From NCBI RefSeq assembly GCF_004379255.2, contig NC_056050.1, forward strand, positions 17,415,514 through 17,479,513: a stretch of DNA of 64,000 nt. Reading direction: 5' to 3'. Made by a program: the position numbers and the translations under genes. Position 1 is the first letter of the stretch; each line of letters starts with the position of its first letter. The stretch is from Salvia splendens. Its lineage: Eukaryota > Streptophyta > Magnoliopsida > Lamiales > Lamiaceae. The notes beneath the pieces were generated by a model. It saw nothing but the letters and a program-made list of their open reading frames with translations, did not search any database and had not been told where the DNA came from. Shown one piece after another: positions 23,181 to 35,802 of this stretch.

Positions 23181-25526
23181 TGGGGTTATCTTTCAAGAAA
23201 CAAAGACTTCAATCTCAAAATGCCCAAACCTTCTTTCAACGAATTGATTCCCACAGACGGCGCCAATTTGTGAATCAGTGAAAAAGATTCAATCTGAACA
23301 AGAGTTACTTCTGTGATGAACTCTCAAGAACAATCGCAACACCAAGAAACAAATAGAGAAGACAAGAACACGGGAGAATTACGTGGTTTAGCCTTTGTCT
23401 TACGTCCACGGGATAGAAAGGAATAGTTTTATTGATTAATCGTGTACAACACACACACTCGAATACACTACCAGAAACGAGCTACAACACACTAACTCAA
23501 CACCATCTCTGCAACACTCCTTAGAAACCCTCGATCAAGAAGTTGTAGAGAATAGAGAAGATTTGTATGTTGTATTGAATGTAGAAGATCGACTTCTACT
23601 TGGAATGTTGAATGGTTGAATAATGAATCCTCAAAAAGTAAGTTGGATTAAGTCTTTATACTAGGGATGTCAATATAGCCGTAACCTGTGGGCTGGCCCG
23701 AATAGCCCGCCAAATTTATAGGGTTAGGGCTGGTAATTTTTAGCCCGATAAAATCAAAACCCGATTAGCCCGCACCCGATTAACCCGCAACCCGTTAGGG
23801 CCAGACCCGAAAACCCGATAAAATTTCTATTATTCTATATTTTTACTCCTAATTCGACACTTCATTAATTAATTTTAATTAAAAAAATTTCAATTTTATA
23901 ATTAAATATAAAAATTATATATTGTGTCGCGACCGCACTTTGCTAGGAATAGCAAAGCAGGGAAACCGTGACTAGGGGTGGGAAATAAGAAGATGGGAAC
24001 AGAAATGGGGACAAACAATAGAGATTTATCAGAGTATACAAGAACAGACTACGATGTCCAACACGTTAGTACGCAGCGGAATCTAATGCGGTTACATGTA
24101 TGGAGACATGCACCTCGAGAATCTTTGCTTAGGTGAAAGAGAAATCATCAAACTTTGTTCATTATTTTCATCATCATTGCTCAACCTGCACATTTAGAAA
24201 TACATGCAAGGCTGAGCACAAAGGTACTCAGTGAACGCATCGCCGAAATATACAAAAAGAAAATATTGTCATGCCATTACAGTAACACTAGAGGGTTTTC
24301 TCTTAAAAGGCCCGAGCTTATTAAATTTTTTGTGAGCTAAAGTTCGATTGATCAGTCTAAGTTCTTTCTGGACTTCTGTCATATCTGAACACCAAGTGCC
24401 GTGGAGATGGTGCTCTCCCACGGTCACCTACATCTTTCTCCAGCCGGGGAGGTGGCCACCTCCCAACGGCCTCCACTATATCTCTTTGTGCCGTGGAAGG
24501 TAGCCACCTTCCACGGTCACTTGTGTACACTAATCCGAGTAGGGACACCACCCTCACTTGGACTCGAATTCGATTCTTACGTTCCAACCAAACAGATAGG
24601 CTCCATACACATAAAACAAATCATTTATGGGAAGACAACATCATTTTCATAAATAAATATCATCTCGAAAGTAATTTGTAATTATTTATCCACATTAGCA
24701 TGTAGGATAGAAAAGTTCACCTTGTGTGTTTAAATTCCTTAACTCGGATTTCCATACTCCGACCTTAACTTGCTTGTAGATATAGCCTTTTGAAAACAAT
24801 AATATATACTTAATCTCAAGAGAATATCTACTTAGAATGCATGCATCCTACATGTATTATCGTTTTGTTCTTTGTTCTCTCTTATGGCCATTCTAAAATT
24901 CTTTTACAGCAATTAAATCATAGTTGCGTTAAGTATTTACTTTCTCTCTCGGTTTATGCAGTCGCGCGACGTCGCATGTCCCCAAAATCCTCCACCCTCG
25001 GCCCCATTCCACTCACGGCTAAAGTCACAGTTACTTACATCATGTGATTTAATTAAGTGCGCTATCCATTTTCAAACTGTATTTCGGAAAAGAATCAATT
25101 CGCAAATTATTTAATCGTTCGGAAATTAATTTAATAAGAAATTATATTTTATTCTTGTCGGGGTTCTCCCTTAATCAGCTCGAAATTCACATTTTATTTT
25201 CGTGACATAATTTGAAGATTTAATCATGAAGGAAAATAACTTATCCGAGCACAACGATTGAAGTCAAAACTAGCCCACTTAATTAATTATTAAGATCCTT
25301 TTAACAATTAAAACCAGCCCAACTACCTCAATCTCTAGGCCCATACTTAAATGAAGGATTTATTTGGCCCAAGTGATTTTTAATTATTCTAGTCCACCCA
25401 AACAATTGAGACGAGCAAACTCAAAAACAGAATCAGAGCCATATGTGAACATGCTGAAGGAGAAGAGATTTTGAAGCTGGATGGAGCGTACCTTTGTTGA
25501 GGCCAGGGGGGAGTTTTATTGAAGAC

Positions 25527-26068
25527 TATTATAAAAATAGTGGGAAGAAATTCCCAAGCCGTGTACAGGCGGTACTCTAGTTATTACAATCGAAAGGAAA
25601 CTTGCAACAAAAGAGGAATGAAAATTACAACGAAAATAAAGCAAACCAAATTTATAAGTCGAGTCGAGGAAAACCCTCTTTCCGCAAGACAAATTACGCC
25701 GCAGCTAGTGCTCACGGAATGACGTATTTCCCTCAAAGATAAAACGACTTCCTCCTAGCTTGTAGAAGCACCTCAAACCCGCTAGGCACCGGCGAACTTG
25801 ATGAAGTTCCGATAATCGAGCTAGACAATGCTCCTAAGACGAACACTATGATGTAGAGACCTTGAGGGAAAAGAGAGAATGATTGTTGTTGGTGTATTTC
25901 ATATCCCTCAAATCCACCTATTTATAGGATAGAGGATGGTACTTGAAAAGCTTGGCATTCAAGATACAACATGAAGAAATTAGAGGTTACACAAGTTGAA
26001 AGGCCATAGGTCTAGGCCATGTGAAAAGCCTCCAAAATCCTTCATGTTTTACACGTTTTTTTCCAACA
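25527..26068 (-). repeat. Copia-2 3' LTR
   Basis: On - it starts TGTTGGAAAAAAACGTG right after the polypurine tract ATGTGGGGGAT (26079-26069). It contains CCTATAAATAGG at about 25917-25928 as a TATA element. The outer end is ...TTTATAATA rather than a perfect CA. Confidence 0.88.
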
Positions 26069-26103
26069 ATCCCCCACATTGGTTAGAGCGCTGCCAGCTC
26101 AAA

Positions 26104-29100
26104 CTAACATAAGACATGTATGCATGCAGACTCTTTGCTCAATTCTCGAGAAACAATATTGTATTTGGAATAATAGCTTGGGGCTTTGAACTTTCCATAG
26201 TCAACAGTGATAACACCACTTGTGATCAATTGTCTGACGGTATTATGTCGCCGACGAATATGTCGAGACTTACCGTTGTATAAGCCACTATGTGCTCTCC
26301 CTATAGCTGCTTGGCTATCATAGTATATCACTACGGTCGGCACTGGCTTCTTCCAACATGGAATACATTCTAGGAGATTTCTGAGCCACTCGGCTTCTTC
26401 CCCTGCTTTATCCAATGCGATAAACTCAGATTCCATGGTGGAACGAGCAATACACGTCTGTTTCGTTGATTTCCACGAGACAGCACCACCCCCCACAGTG
26501 AACACATACCCACTTGTCGAAAATGAGTCTTTTGAATCAGAGATCCAATTTGCATCACAGTACCCTTCAAGTACTTGGGGATATCTTGTGTACTGCAGCT
26601 GAAAGTTAAGAGTATACTTTAAGTATCTCAAAACCCTACGCAGAGCTTTCCAATGTTCCTTGTTTGGGTTGCTCGTAAATCGGCTCAGCTTATTCACCGT
26701 ACACGCAAGATCTGGTCGGGTGCAGTTTGTTATAAACATCAAACTCCCTATGATCCTTGCATATTCTTCTTGAGCTACAGGCTCACCCGTGTGCTTACTC
26801 AAATGCACGTTGGGTTCCAATGGAGTCTCAGCTGGCTCACAATCGAACGAGTGAAATTTCTTTAGCACTTTCTCAATATAATGAGATTGTGTCAGAGCAA
26901 TTCCCTCATGATTCCTTTTAATTTTGATTCCGAGAATCACATCAGCTAAACCCATATCTTTCATGTCGAAATTTCTCTTCAACATATTTTTGGTTTCGTT
27001 GATAATGGCACTATTGCTGCCCATAATCAACATATCATCTACATAAAGACACACAATAACAAAACCGTTATCTGTGTTCTTAATTTAAACACACTTATCA
27101 CACTCATTGATAGTGAACCCGTTTGACAACATCACATTGTCAAACTTCAAGTGCCATTGTAACGGCGCATGCTTCAACCCATATAATGATTTTACCAGTT
27201 TGCATACTTTACGCTCTTGCCCAGGCACAACAAACCCTTCGGGTTGTTCCATATATATTTCTTCTTCCAGATCACCATTCAGAAACGCAGTTTTCACATC
27301 CATTTGGTGAATCTCAAGATTGTGCAAAGCAGCAATCGCAAGAAGCACCGAAATGGAAGTGATTCTCGTAACAGGTGAATAGGTATAAAAAAAAGTCATG
27401 CCCTTCTTTCTGCTTAAAGCCTTGGACAACTAGGCGAGCTTTGTACTTATCTATAGTACCATCGGGCTTATATTTCCTTTTCAGAATCCACTTGCACCCT
27501 AAAGCCTTACAGCCTTCAGGCAAGTCTACTAACACCCAAGTGTTATTTCTCATGATGGATTCAATTTCACTGTTGATAGCTTCTTGCCACCACGCTGCAT
27601 CTGGGCCAGACAAAGCTTCCGCCACTGACTTTGGTTCACCATCCAACATGAAAGTTATGAACTCTGGACCAAAAGTTTTAGCAATTTTAACTCTTTTATC
27701 ACGTCTTAGTTCTATATCCTCAGGACTTGAACTCGTCCTTTTTGGAGGATTAGAACTAGTGGATTCATCCATCTTTCTTTCACTAGAACGATCCTCCTGC
27801 TTTTTGCAAGGGTACACATTCTCAAAGAATATAGCATTTCTTGACTCAATTGTTGTTCCTTCAGCCACGCCAGGCACAGCTGACCTATGGACTAGAAAAC
27901 AATATGCACTACTATTAAGTGCATGGCCAATAAAGATGCAATCGACTATTTTAGGGCCTATTGCAACTTGTTTCGGAGGAGGCACTTCTACCTTCGCTAA
28001 GAACCCCCACACTTGGAGGTATGAATACGAAGGTTTCTTGCCTTTCCACAACTCATAAGGAGTCACATCCCTATTTTTTAGTTTAATTTTGTTCAGGATA
28101 TGATTCGCTGTTAACACAGCCTCCCCCCACATGTTCTGGGGTAATCCTGAATTAATCAACAAAGCATTCATCATCTCTTTTAGTGTTCGATTTTTGCGTT
28201 CAGCAACACCATTTGATTGAGGAGAATATGGAGCTGTGGTTTGGTGAATTATTCCACTTGCATGGCATAATTCTGCAAACGACGCTACATACTCACCACC
28301 TCTATCACTTCGAACACACTTAATTCGACAATTAAGTTGATTTTCAGCTTCATTTTTGAAGTCTTTGAACGCTTCAATTGCCTCATCTTTACTTCTTAAT
28401 AAGTAAAGGTAACAATACCTTGTGCAATTATCTATAAACGTGATGAAATACTTTTTACCACCTCTTGTTTGCACAAATTTCAAATCACATATGTCTGTAT
28501 GCATCAATTCAAGAGGTTTTGTGCTTCGGTCTACCGAATGGAACGGCAGTTTAGCCATTTTGGCTTCAACACACACTTCACATCTTTCTTGTGAGTTAAA
28601 CTTATCTACTTTTAGTAAATTAAGATTTACTAATCTTTTTATAGCATTTAGATTTACATGTCCCAATCTATTATGCCATAAATCAGAGCTTCAAGCAAAT
28701 AAGAGGATGTGTCATCTTCCTTATTGCTTATTCCTTTTCCACGGTGAATGACCGTAACATTCAGCTCAAAAAGCTCATTCACTAGGTGACCTTCACCTAT
28801 AAACTTTTCATACTTGGTCAAAATAACCTTTTCACACTCAAATTCTAGTGAAAATCCATGATTTACTAGAAGTGAGCCTGATACCAAATTATTTCGGATA
28901 TCTGGGACATGCAGTACATCCCTAAGGGTAAGAACTTTTCCAGATCCTAATTTTAGGAACACATTACCCACACCAACCACCTTAGAAGAGGCTTGGTTTC
29001 CCATACGTACTTTTCTACATCCAATAGATTTGTAGGTAGAAAAAACGCTTCTTTCAGAGCACACATGACATGTGGCACCTGTATCAACAAACCATTCATT

Positions 29101-29130
29101 TGGAGACCATTGCGACCACCTCGTGATCAT
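26104..29130 (-). pseudogene. Copia-2 pol: protease, integrase, reverse transcriptase and RNase H, with frameshifts
   Basis: On -: protease with WFVDTGATCHVC (29090s); GAG-pre-integrase; integrase with THTDICD-type [21 protein letters not shown] and [18 protein letters not shown] (DDE residues visible); RT from WKAL-type [20 protein letters not shown] through [19 protein letters not shown] and YVDDMLIMG; RNase H with YCDANWISD and [14 protein letters not shown]. Breaks: frameshift near 28690 between protease and integrase, frameshift in an A8 run near 27390, an in-frame TAA at 27085-27087, and a replaced C-terminus (the usual [10 protein letters not shown] is missing). Close relative of Copia-1. 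No gag. Confidence 0.93.
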
Positions 29131-29456
29131 TGTAGTTTATAACAACACGTTCAAATAATTTGCACAATATTGTCTCCACCAATAAGTACACAATTATATT
29201 GAACCATATGTGCATTGGTATATTCAACAACCCATGCATCTCAATTACTACTACCAAGTCTTAATTGGTCTTGCTTGTCAAATGACAAACGATAAACACA
29301 ATTCTCAAGAGAGTAGATCTCAAGGAATTGACCATTTCGTAGCCCATGAACATTGGTAATGTTCGTCTCTTCATTCCATCTCTAAAGCTCATGTTTTCTC
29401 CAACTTCGATTGATATAACCCTGTCTTAGAATAGTACACTAGTTTGTCTTGCGATT

Positions 29457-30000
29457 GTCAGAAATAGTGGGAAGAAATTCTCAAGCCGTGTACAGGCGGG
29501 CGGTACTCTAATTATTACAATCGAAAGGAAACTTGCAACAAAAGATGAATGAAAATTACAACGAAAATAAAGCAAACCAAATTTATAAGTCGAGTCGAGG
29601 AAAACCCTCTTTCCGCAAGACAAATTACGCCCCGGCTAGTGCTCACGGAATGACGTATTGCCCCCAAAGATAAAACGACTTCCTCCTAGCGTGTAGAAGC
29701 ACCTCAAACCCGCTAGGCACCGGCGAACTTGATGGAGTTCCGAGAATCGAGCTAGACAATGCTCCTAAGATGCACACTATGATGTAGAGACCTTGAGGGA
29801 AAAGAGAGAATGATTGTTGTTGGTGTATTTCATATCCCTCAAATCCACCTATTTATAGGATAGAGGATGGTACTTGAAAAGCTTGGCATTCAAGATACAA
29901 TATGAAGAAATTAGAGGTTACACAAGTTGAAAGGCCATAGGTCTAGGTCATGTGAAAAGCCTCCAAAATCCTCCATGTTTTACACGTTTTTTTTCCAACA
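29457..30000 (-). repeat. Copia-2 5' LTR
   Basis: Matches 25527-26068 over its whole length with scattered substitutions and a 4-bp difference (GCGGGCGG versus GCGG near 29487). On - it starts TGTTGGAAAAAAAACGTG at 30000. No canonical TGGTATCAGAGC primer site follows; the adjacent leader (29131-29456) is noncoding. Confidence 0.88.
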
Positions 30001-31050
30001 AAGACTTGGTATCCACTCCAACGTTGTTGACACAAACTGAACTCTCACCTCTGCTCTCTGTTTTATTTGCGAATTAGTTGTAAAATTGTGGGTTCCAACG
30101 TGTAACAAAAGGAGGAATGGGGACGCGTGGGGTGGGGAAAGAAAAGCCACGCCTAGGATGACAATGAATTGATCTCATTTCTTACTTTGGTAAACTGAAT
30201 TGGCTTCACAAAAAATTACACGGACTATAAATATTTATTTTATTAACTTAACCCCACAATGGTTTTTAGAAACAATTCTTTTATTTCCATTAGGCTTTAT
30301 ATCTTGAATTTAAATTCCTTTCACAAAATTTGACAATCCAGACTTTGGTGTTATGCCAAAACTAAACATATATTATGATTCCTCTTGATCGATCTTAAGC
30401 GTTCAATACTCTTTTAATCGGGAAAAGGAAATGAAGATTAAATAAAAAATTTCGGCTACCCATTCGACGCCCTTTCGAGTTCAACTAAACAGATAGGAAA
30501 AACTCGGGACGTTACATATTAAATTTTAATTAATATAATAATTGATAAATAAATTAAAAACTTCAAATTCACTAAAAAATATTTAAATTTTTAAAACATG
30601 CATTAAAATTCCATGAAATATCTCAAATATTAGTATTTGGTCATGTTTATTGATTGAGTTTAAGCATATATCTCAAATATATCATAATTAAATGTTTTAC
30701 GTTGTATGAATATTAGTATTTTTAATCATTATTTATTGGATTCATCGCATGTTGATATTATCGGTAGCAACTCGATTAACCCGTTGGGCTAGCCCGAAAC
30801 CCGAGCTTTTAGGGTTAGGGTTGATCTTTTATAATCCGAAAGAAATCACAACCCGATTAGTCCACACCCGATTGACCCGCAACCCAAGTAGAGTTGGCAC
30901 AAAACCTGACGGGCCAGCCCGATTGACATCCCTATTTTATATGCACTGAAGTTCCACCAATCAGATTGAGAATAACCAAATCTTGAACCTCTTCATAATA
31001 GAAATAACTGCCAACTCCAACAGAATCATTTCTCAACCTTTATTCCAACA

Positions 31051-31935
31051 CTGTGCACCGCGTTTTTCTAGTGGGCCGCTGCACTTTGTTCAGCGGTCAC
31101 TACAAATTGTTCCGTAGCTTCTGTCTCTTGATCAGTGCTCGCTGCACTTGGTTTCAGCGGACGCTGGCAATCATCTCGTAACTACTGGATCTCCCGGAGC
31201 GGTCGCTGGGTGTGTTCCTCTTTCCAGCTCAACTTTTACGAAGCGGTCGCTGGCTGTGCTGCAGCGGACCGCTGGATGACTCGAATACTCCAGATTTCCA
31301 TCTTCGACATTTTGCTATCTTTTTAGGCTCTATTTTGCACATTTCTCACAAAACACGTCAAAATACCAAAATAGATAAAAATATGTAATTAATGGTCATG
31401 TAATGCAACTTTGACACTAAAAATGAATCAAATAATGACCTTAAAACAGTGTAAAATCCTAGCAAGCCTCTGGTTTGGAAAATGGAACTAATTGCAGCCT
31501 TGCTATATAGTATGGATTACATTTTATGGAGTGTTTGTTCAATCTTTATGTGCATTATACATTTTGTCCTCTTTGGTACATACATAGTCTAAGGCTCTTA
31601 GCAATTCATAATTTCATATTGAGCAATCACGAAGTTTCAATTTTTCTCAATTGTCTCATCTATGCACAAAATGTCATCTTTTGATTATGTTCAAAGCTAC
31701 GCGTTTCCCAAAAATAAATATTTTTCTTAAATTTTCCTTTATGTTATTGTTTTGTTTTTTTTCTATTAAAATAATGACATTTTTAACATCAGACATCAAT
31801 TTGTTCACAATAAGATAGATGAGAAAAATTGAAACTTCTTGTAATATTTCAATTTCAAACGTTGCTATGACAGAGAGACAAAAATTTGACCACGCTTCAT
31901 AAATTTAAATGGCTATTATCCCTTTTTCTAAAGGG
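31051..31935. other. Noncoding flank with a repeated GCGGTCGCTGG-like motif
   Basis: Between 31075 and 31280 short GC-rich motifs recur: GGGCCGCTGCACTT, CAGCGGTCACT, CAGCGGACGCTGG, AGCGGTCGCTGGGTG, AGCGGTCGCTGGCTG and CAGCGGACCGCTGG. The rest is AT-rich. It looks like a remnant of a noncoding repeat, possibly an LTR-element internal region; not classified. The frame at 31135-31326 is within it and is not a gene. Confidence 0.35.
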
Positions 31936-32647
31936 GTATTGACACCTAATATCACGAAACTTTCCAAAAATATATTTTTTCTCACGTACTTCAAACCTGA
32001 CATATAATATCACGAACTTAAATAATTGTTGAATTTTTCACGCCAGCGACATAATCCGCCCAATGTTGTTAGTCTCGTATGACGGCTTATGGTGGTCTAC
32101 CCGAAAACCGCCACAGGGATATAGCGTATCAGTATAGCGGGATATGACGGTCAATAATGAAATAAATAAAAAATTACTTCTATATTATAGTTAATCCAAA
32201 AAATTAGAAAATAATAAAAATATTGCATCTAAAACACTTAAAACAATTAATAAAGCATATAATGATGGTGGAAATATGGTTTACTATTTAGATTTTAACT
32301 TAATAATTATCATTTCAATTTAAATTTAGGTCGGGTATGGGTCAATGGGTCGGTCTCTAGTTATTGGGCCGAATAGTTAAAATTGAAGATAAAAAAGTAA
32401 AAATTGGATTTTAAAAGTAAAAAATTGGAGATAAAAAAAGTCAAAATCAGTGTGAATAGTCAAAATCAACGCCATAGCGGGATATTGTGATATGATGTGA
32501 TGGTTAGTAAGATGCAGCCGGAATTTGGTTGTCGGTGTAAAAAATTCAACAACTACTTAAGTTAGTGATATTATATGTCATGTTTAAAGTTTGTGAGTAA
32601 AAATAAATTTTTGAAAAATTTCGTGATATTATGCGCTAATATCCCTA
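31936..32647. mobile_element. Non-autonomous element with about 110-bp terminal inverted repeats
   Basis: Left end GGGTATTGACACCTAATATCACGAAAC; right end, reverse complemented, GGGATATTAGCGCATAATATCACGAAA. Similarity continues through ATTGTTGAATTTTTCACGCC / ATTTTTTACACCGACA. The interior has GCGGGATAT-type motifs and no transposase. Mutator-like is the best guess from the long TIRs; no clear target duplication. Confidence 0.6.
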
Positions 32648-33121
32648 TCAAACATAATGTTTATACATGCAATAGATATTGTTTTACAACTAATTTCAGG
32701 CTGTATATTTTACAACTTCTTATCTAAAAATAATTTGAAATCCTGCTCCTGTTATTGTTATTGGGGCATTTCTGTTCAAGGGACTTCTGGAATATCCATG
32801 TTGGTGTTTTAGCTTTCTTCACCTTCTCCTATTACATAGTTGTACCAAAAATTCCTGCCAATTGAAATACAATGAATGAGAAGAGGACAAGACTAATGTC
32901 ATTATCAAATTGCATAGAACTCTACCATTAGATCTTTTCTCTTAAACCTTGCCTCTGCTATGAACAACATCATTGCTGCACATGAATTGCAATAGGTCTG
33001 CCACACAGTGTTTCACACTAAATGCTGTTAGTAACCCAATGTCAATATCTTGAAACTTTTATCCAAGATTTCCTTCACCCACCAAAAAATGCAGCTCTCT
33101 TTACTACTATTATCTATTGGA
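32648..33121. other. AT-rich spacer, no features seen
   Basis: No open frame with a recognised domain, no repeats. The last 11 bases (33111-33121) are the left target duplication of the next element. Confidence 0.3.
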
Positions 33122-34205
33122 GTAAAGGCCAAAATTGGTCCTGAACATATGTCAATTTTATGATTTTGGTCTTAAACTTTATTTTTTGAATTTTTGCATC
33201 CTGAACATTTCAAATCGGATCACAATTGGTCATGGACTAACTGTTCCGTTAGTTTTTAACGGTCAACGGGTTTAATCCCGATTTTGACCAAATTAGACTG
33301 TTAATTATGATTTTTTACTCCCTAATTATTTCCTTAATTATTTTAATAAATATTCATTTAAAATATGAAATAAATAATAGATTAGGATTCTCCATTTATT
33401 CCATCTTCTACCTTCCTTCCTCCCATCGCATTTACCACTTTTTTTCATCCCCTTCCTTACTCCCAAAGTATGATATAAAAGTTAATTACATGTTATTTTG
33501 CAATAACATGATTCACATCAACCTTATTATTGCATACTTTTAACAATATTATAAGCTAATTAATCTTAAATTACCAAATTAGTATGGCCCCACGTAGCCG
33601 TAAATCGCAATTACATTTTCCCATCATATAGCTCATGAATATTTCCCCAAAAAGAAAAATTCAAGAATTCATACAATCGATTTTGGGGAAATATTCAAGA
33701 ATTCATACAATCGATTGGACAAGTTAATTCGTTATTATCCCTAATTCAATCAACGATCTGCTTAATAAACCAATGCCGACATATTTTCGCAGTCTTCAGA
33801 TCTCCAACACGTTGCCTCTCTCTCACTCCATAACTAGGGTTCTTCGTTATACCCACCGAAAGATAAGAAGGAAGAAGATGAAAAAAAAGTGGGAAACGCG
33901 ATGGGAGGAAGGAAGGGAGAAGATGGAATAAATGGGGAATCATAATCTGTTATTTATTTCATATTTTAAATGAATATTTATTAAAATAATTAAGGAAATA
34001 ATTAGGGAGTAAAAAATCATAATTAACAGTCTAATTTGGTTAAAATCGGGATTAAACCCGTTGACCGTTAAAAACTAACGGAACAATTAGTCCAGGACCA
34101 ATTGTGATCCGATTTGAAATGTTCAGGATGCAAAAATTCAAAAAATAAAGTTTATTACCAAAATCGTAAAATGGATATATGTTCAGAACCAATTGTAGTC
34201 TTTAC
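33122..34205. mobile_element. Long-TIR (foldback or Mutator-like) miniature element, about 330-bp arms
   Basis: Arms 33122-33450 and about 33880-34205 are inverted and nearly identical; for example GTTTTTAACGGTCAACGGGT on the left corresponds to ACCCGTTGACCGTTAAAAAC on the right. Flanking 11-mers TATCTATTGGA (33111-33121) and TCTCTATTGGA (34206-34216) differ at one base and look like the target duplication, long as in Mutator-like elements. The 430-bp centre is noncoding. Confidence 0.8.
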
Positions 34206-34385
34206 TCTCTATTGGAGAGACAAACTACAGCCTTCCACTCCATAACCACTTTCCACTTGTGTTTCAAACCTTATACTTTCCCTTCTTGTGACTTGTGCTG
34301 ATTTTGTGTCAAGATTGGTGTGAAATGGTCCATTCCCCCTTTATTGAGATGTGTGTGTAACCCCAAATTAGGGGTTTCTTGCTAA

Positions 34386-34874
34386 GAGCATCCGCAGCGG
34401 CGGACGTTGGACCGGCGTGCCGGACGTCCACCCGGGACGTCTGCCATTAGGCGAGCGACCGGCGGACGCGGACGTCGCTTGCGGACACCGGAGTTCCGAG
34501 GATTTCCGACGACGACTGTCGTTACGTACGTCATTGCAGGTTCCCAACGGACGTATTGCTGGACGTCTCGATTTTAATTTTTTTTTAATTTCATTTTAAA
34601 AAAATGAAATTATCATTGTATTTTCTCCGTATTCTTGTCAAAATTTTAATTCCGTAAATTGTTTAATTTGGTGAATTTGTGAATTTTTATTATTGTGGAT
34701 GTCCTTGGGGATATCCGCCATTGTGCAGTGGGATGTCTTTATGACGTGGCAGTGCAGTGGGATGTCTTTATGACGTGGCAGTGGAGTGGGAGGTACTTAT
34801 GACGTGGCAGTGGAGTGTTTTTGGGATGTCCACCGGGATGTCCGTCGGGGACATCCGTCCCACAGTGGATTCTC
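34386..34874. mobile_element. Tourist/PIF-Harbinger-like MITE (489 bp)
   Basis: Ends GAGCATCCGCAGCGG and, reverse complemented, GAGAATCCACTGTGG, flanked by TAA at 34383-34385 and 34875-34877; the 3-bp TAA duplication is the Harbinger hallmark. Inside are three imperfect copies of a 29-bp unit (GTGGGATGTCTTTATGACGT...) at about 34716-34815. Confidence 0.75.
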
Positions 34875-34877
34875 TAA

Positions 34878-35378
34878 TAAACTTAATTTGAAGGGGCCAC
34901 AGTCTAGGTGAGTTATGTTACTGCATTTCCAGTGATTGACTTTCTGCTTTGTACACACAACTCTCCTATTGGACATCATGTGGAAGTGCTATCAAGATTT
35001 CATTCAAGGCACATGAGGGAGGGTAGATAGAGGATTGGCTCTTTAATGTACATTATTGACTTTCTTGGACATGAAGATTAGTTTGTAAATAAGGTACGAA
35101 GCTCTTAAATGTAATATGAAAAACTAAGTGTGTGGTTCTGGCTAAGTTACAACTTATGGAATTTTTGTTTTCATTTAGAATGCTGTCTGTCTGCTTGTGA
35201 CCAGCAAATCTTGAGCAAAAGGGATTTGAAATATTTTTCAATAAATTCAGTTGAAGTTATGAGTACTATAATGGATTGACAGTTGAAATTCATCATTTTG
35301 AGTTACTACTATTTTTTAAAATTTGTGATTCACTTGGTGATATGAACTTATTTCTTTATTATTAACCATTAGTTACAG
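34878..35378. other. Intergenic sequence, nothing recognised
   Basis: Short open frames only (34797-34979, 35053-35241), both without recognisable content. No terminal repeats seen. Confidence 0.3.
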
Positions 35379-35802
35379 GGATATTAGGTCACTAAAATTA
35401 TCAATTTTGGCCAAATTTTGGTATTACCATGAATTTTAAAGTTGGTCTTAAATATCATAAAATTTACATTTTGTTTGTTATTTCTCATGCCAGGTCAATC
35501 ACCAAATCCAATTAACTTATGTGCATTTTTTTATTTTACTTTGCACTACTAAATCAATGTGGTTTTCAATGTTCCCTTTTTTTTATCATACTTGCCACGA
35601 ATTTAAAAAAAAATATCTAGAATATCATATATATATATCACGGTTGCGCATGTAGAATCAATTTTTCGCCTAAAATATATTGTTTGGATTGGGTTGGGAA
35701 ATTACAAAAATAATGTTAAGTTTGTGATATTTAAGACCAATTTTAAAGTTTATGGAAATACCAACATTTGGTCAAAGTCATAGTTTTAGTGACCAATATC
35801 CA
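35379..35802. mobile_element. MITE with about 85-bp terminal inverted repeats
   Basis: Left arm GGATATTAGGTCACTAAAATT... ; right arm reverse complemented GGATATTGGTCACTAAAACTA. Both continue to TTGGTCTTAAATATCA. Flanks TTAGTTACA and ATAGTTATA are similar and may be a degraded 9-bp duplication. Contains a short AT microsatellite near 35630. No coding sequence. Confidence 0.68.

Larger units (their letters stand above)
25527..30000 (-). mobile_element. Copia-2, complete insertion with two LTRs and a gag-less, broken interior
   Basis: LTRs at 25527-26068 and about 29457-30000. The 5-bp target duplication AAGAC is at 25522-25526 and 30001-30005. Read on -, order is 5' LTR, about 330 bp of noncoding leader, protease, integrase, RT, RNase H, polypurine tract, 3' LTR. 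The gag region is missing. More than a dozen differences between its LTRs are visible by eye, so it is older than Copia-3. Confidence 0.92.
23925..30516 (-). mobile_element. Solo LTR, Ty3/gypsy chromovirus-like (about 2.1 kb), itself split by Copia-2
   Basis: On - it runs TGTAACGTCCCGAGTTTTTC (from 30516) to ...GCGGTCGCGACA (23925). Adjacent 5 bp are TATTG and TATTA, one difference; shifting the border by one base gives a perfect ATATT pair. It shares the CAACCTGCAC...AAGGCTGAGCACAAAGGTACTCA segment (24182-24230) with the copies at 4991-8401 and 53124-55793. No gag or pol of its own. Copia-2 occupies 25527-30005. Confidence 0.8.
23662..30934. mobile_element. hAT-like non-autonomous TIR element, interrupted
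   Basis: Ends are TAGGGATGTCAAT (23662) and ATTGACATCCCTA (30934), perfectly inverted. The flanks CTTTATAC and TTTTATAT match at 6 of 8 bases, consistent with an 8-bp target duplication. Own sequence is about 0.68 kb with GGGCTGGCCCGA, AACCCGATTAGCCCGCA and similar GGGTT/CCCGAT-rich subterminal repeats at both ends and an AT-rich middle. No transposase. A second copy lies at 36384-38627. The middle is split by the solo LTR at 23925-30516. Superfamily assignment is inferred. Confidence 0.72.
23271..31050 (-). repeat. Copia-A 5' LTR (about 0.5 kb of its own sequence), split by a nest of insertions
   Basis: On - the LTR starts TGTTGGAATAAAGGTTGAG at 31050 and ends ...CTGATTCACA near 23271, followed by the primer-binding-like TTGGCGCCGTCTGTGGG at about 23266-23250. 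The 7.27 kb between 23662 and 30934 is inserted DNA; without it the LTR is about 510 bp. The 3' LTR is not in the window because the element is truncated at 22445. Confidence 0.7.

Noticed and set aside
24357..24681. Overlapping frames of 60-85 aa in the second chromovirus-like LTR
   Set aside because: Within LTR sequence, no domain, all frames short.
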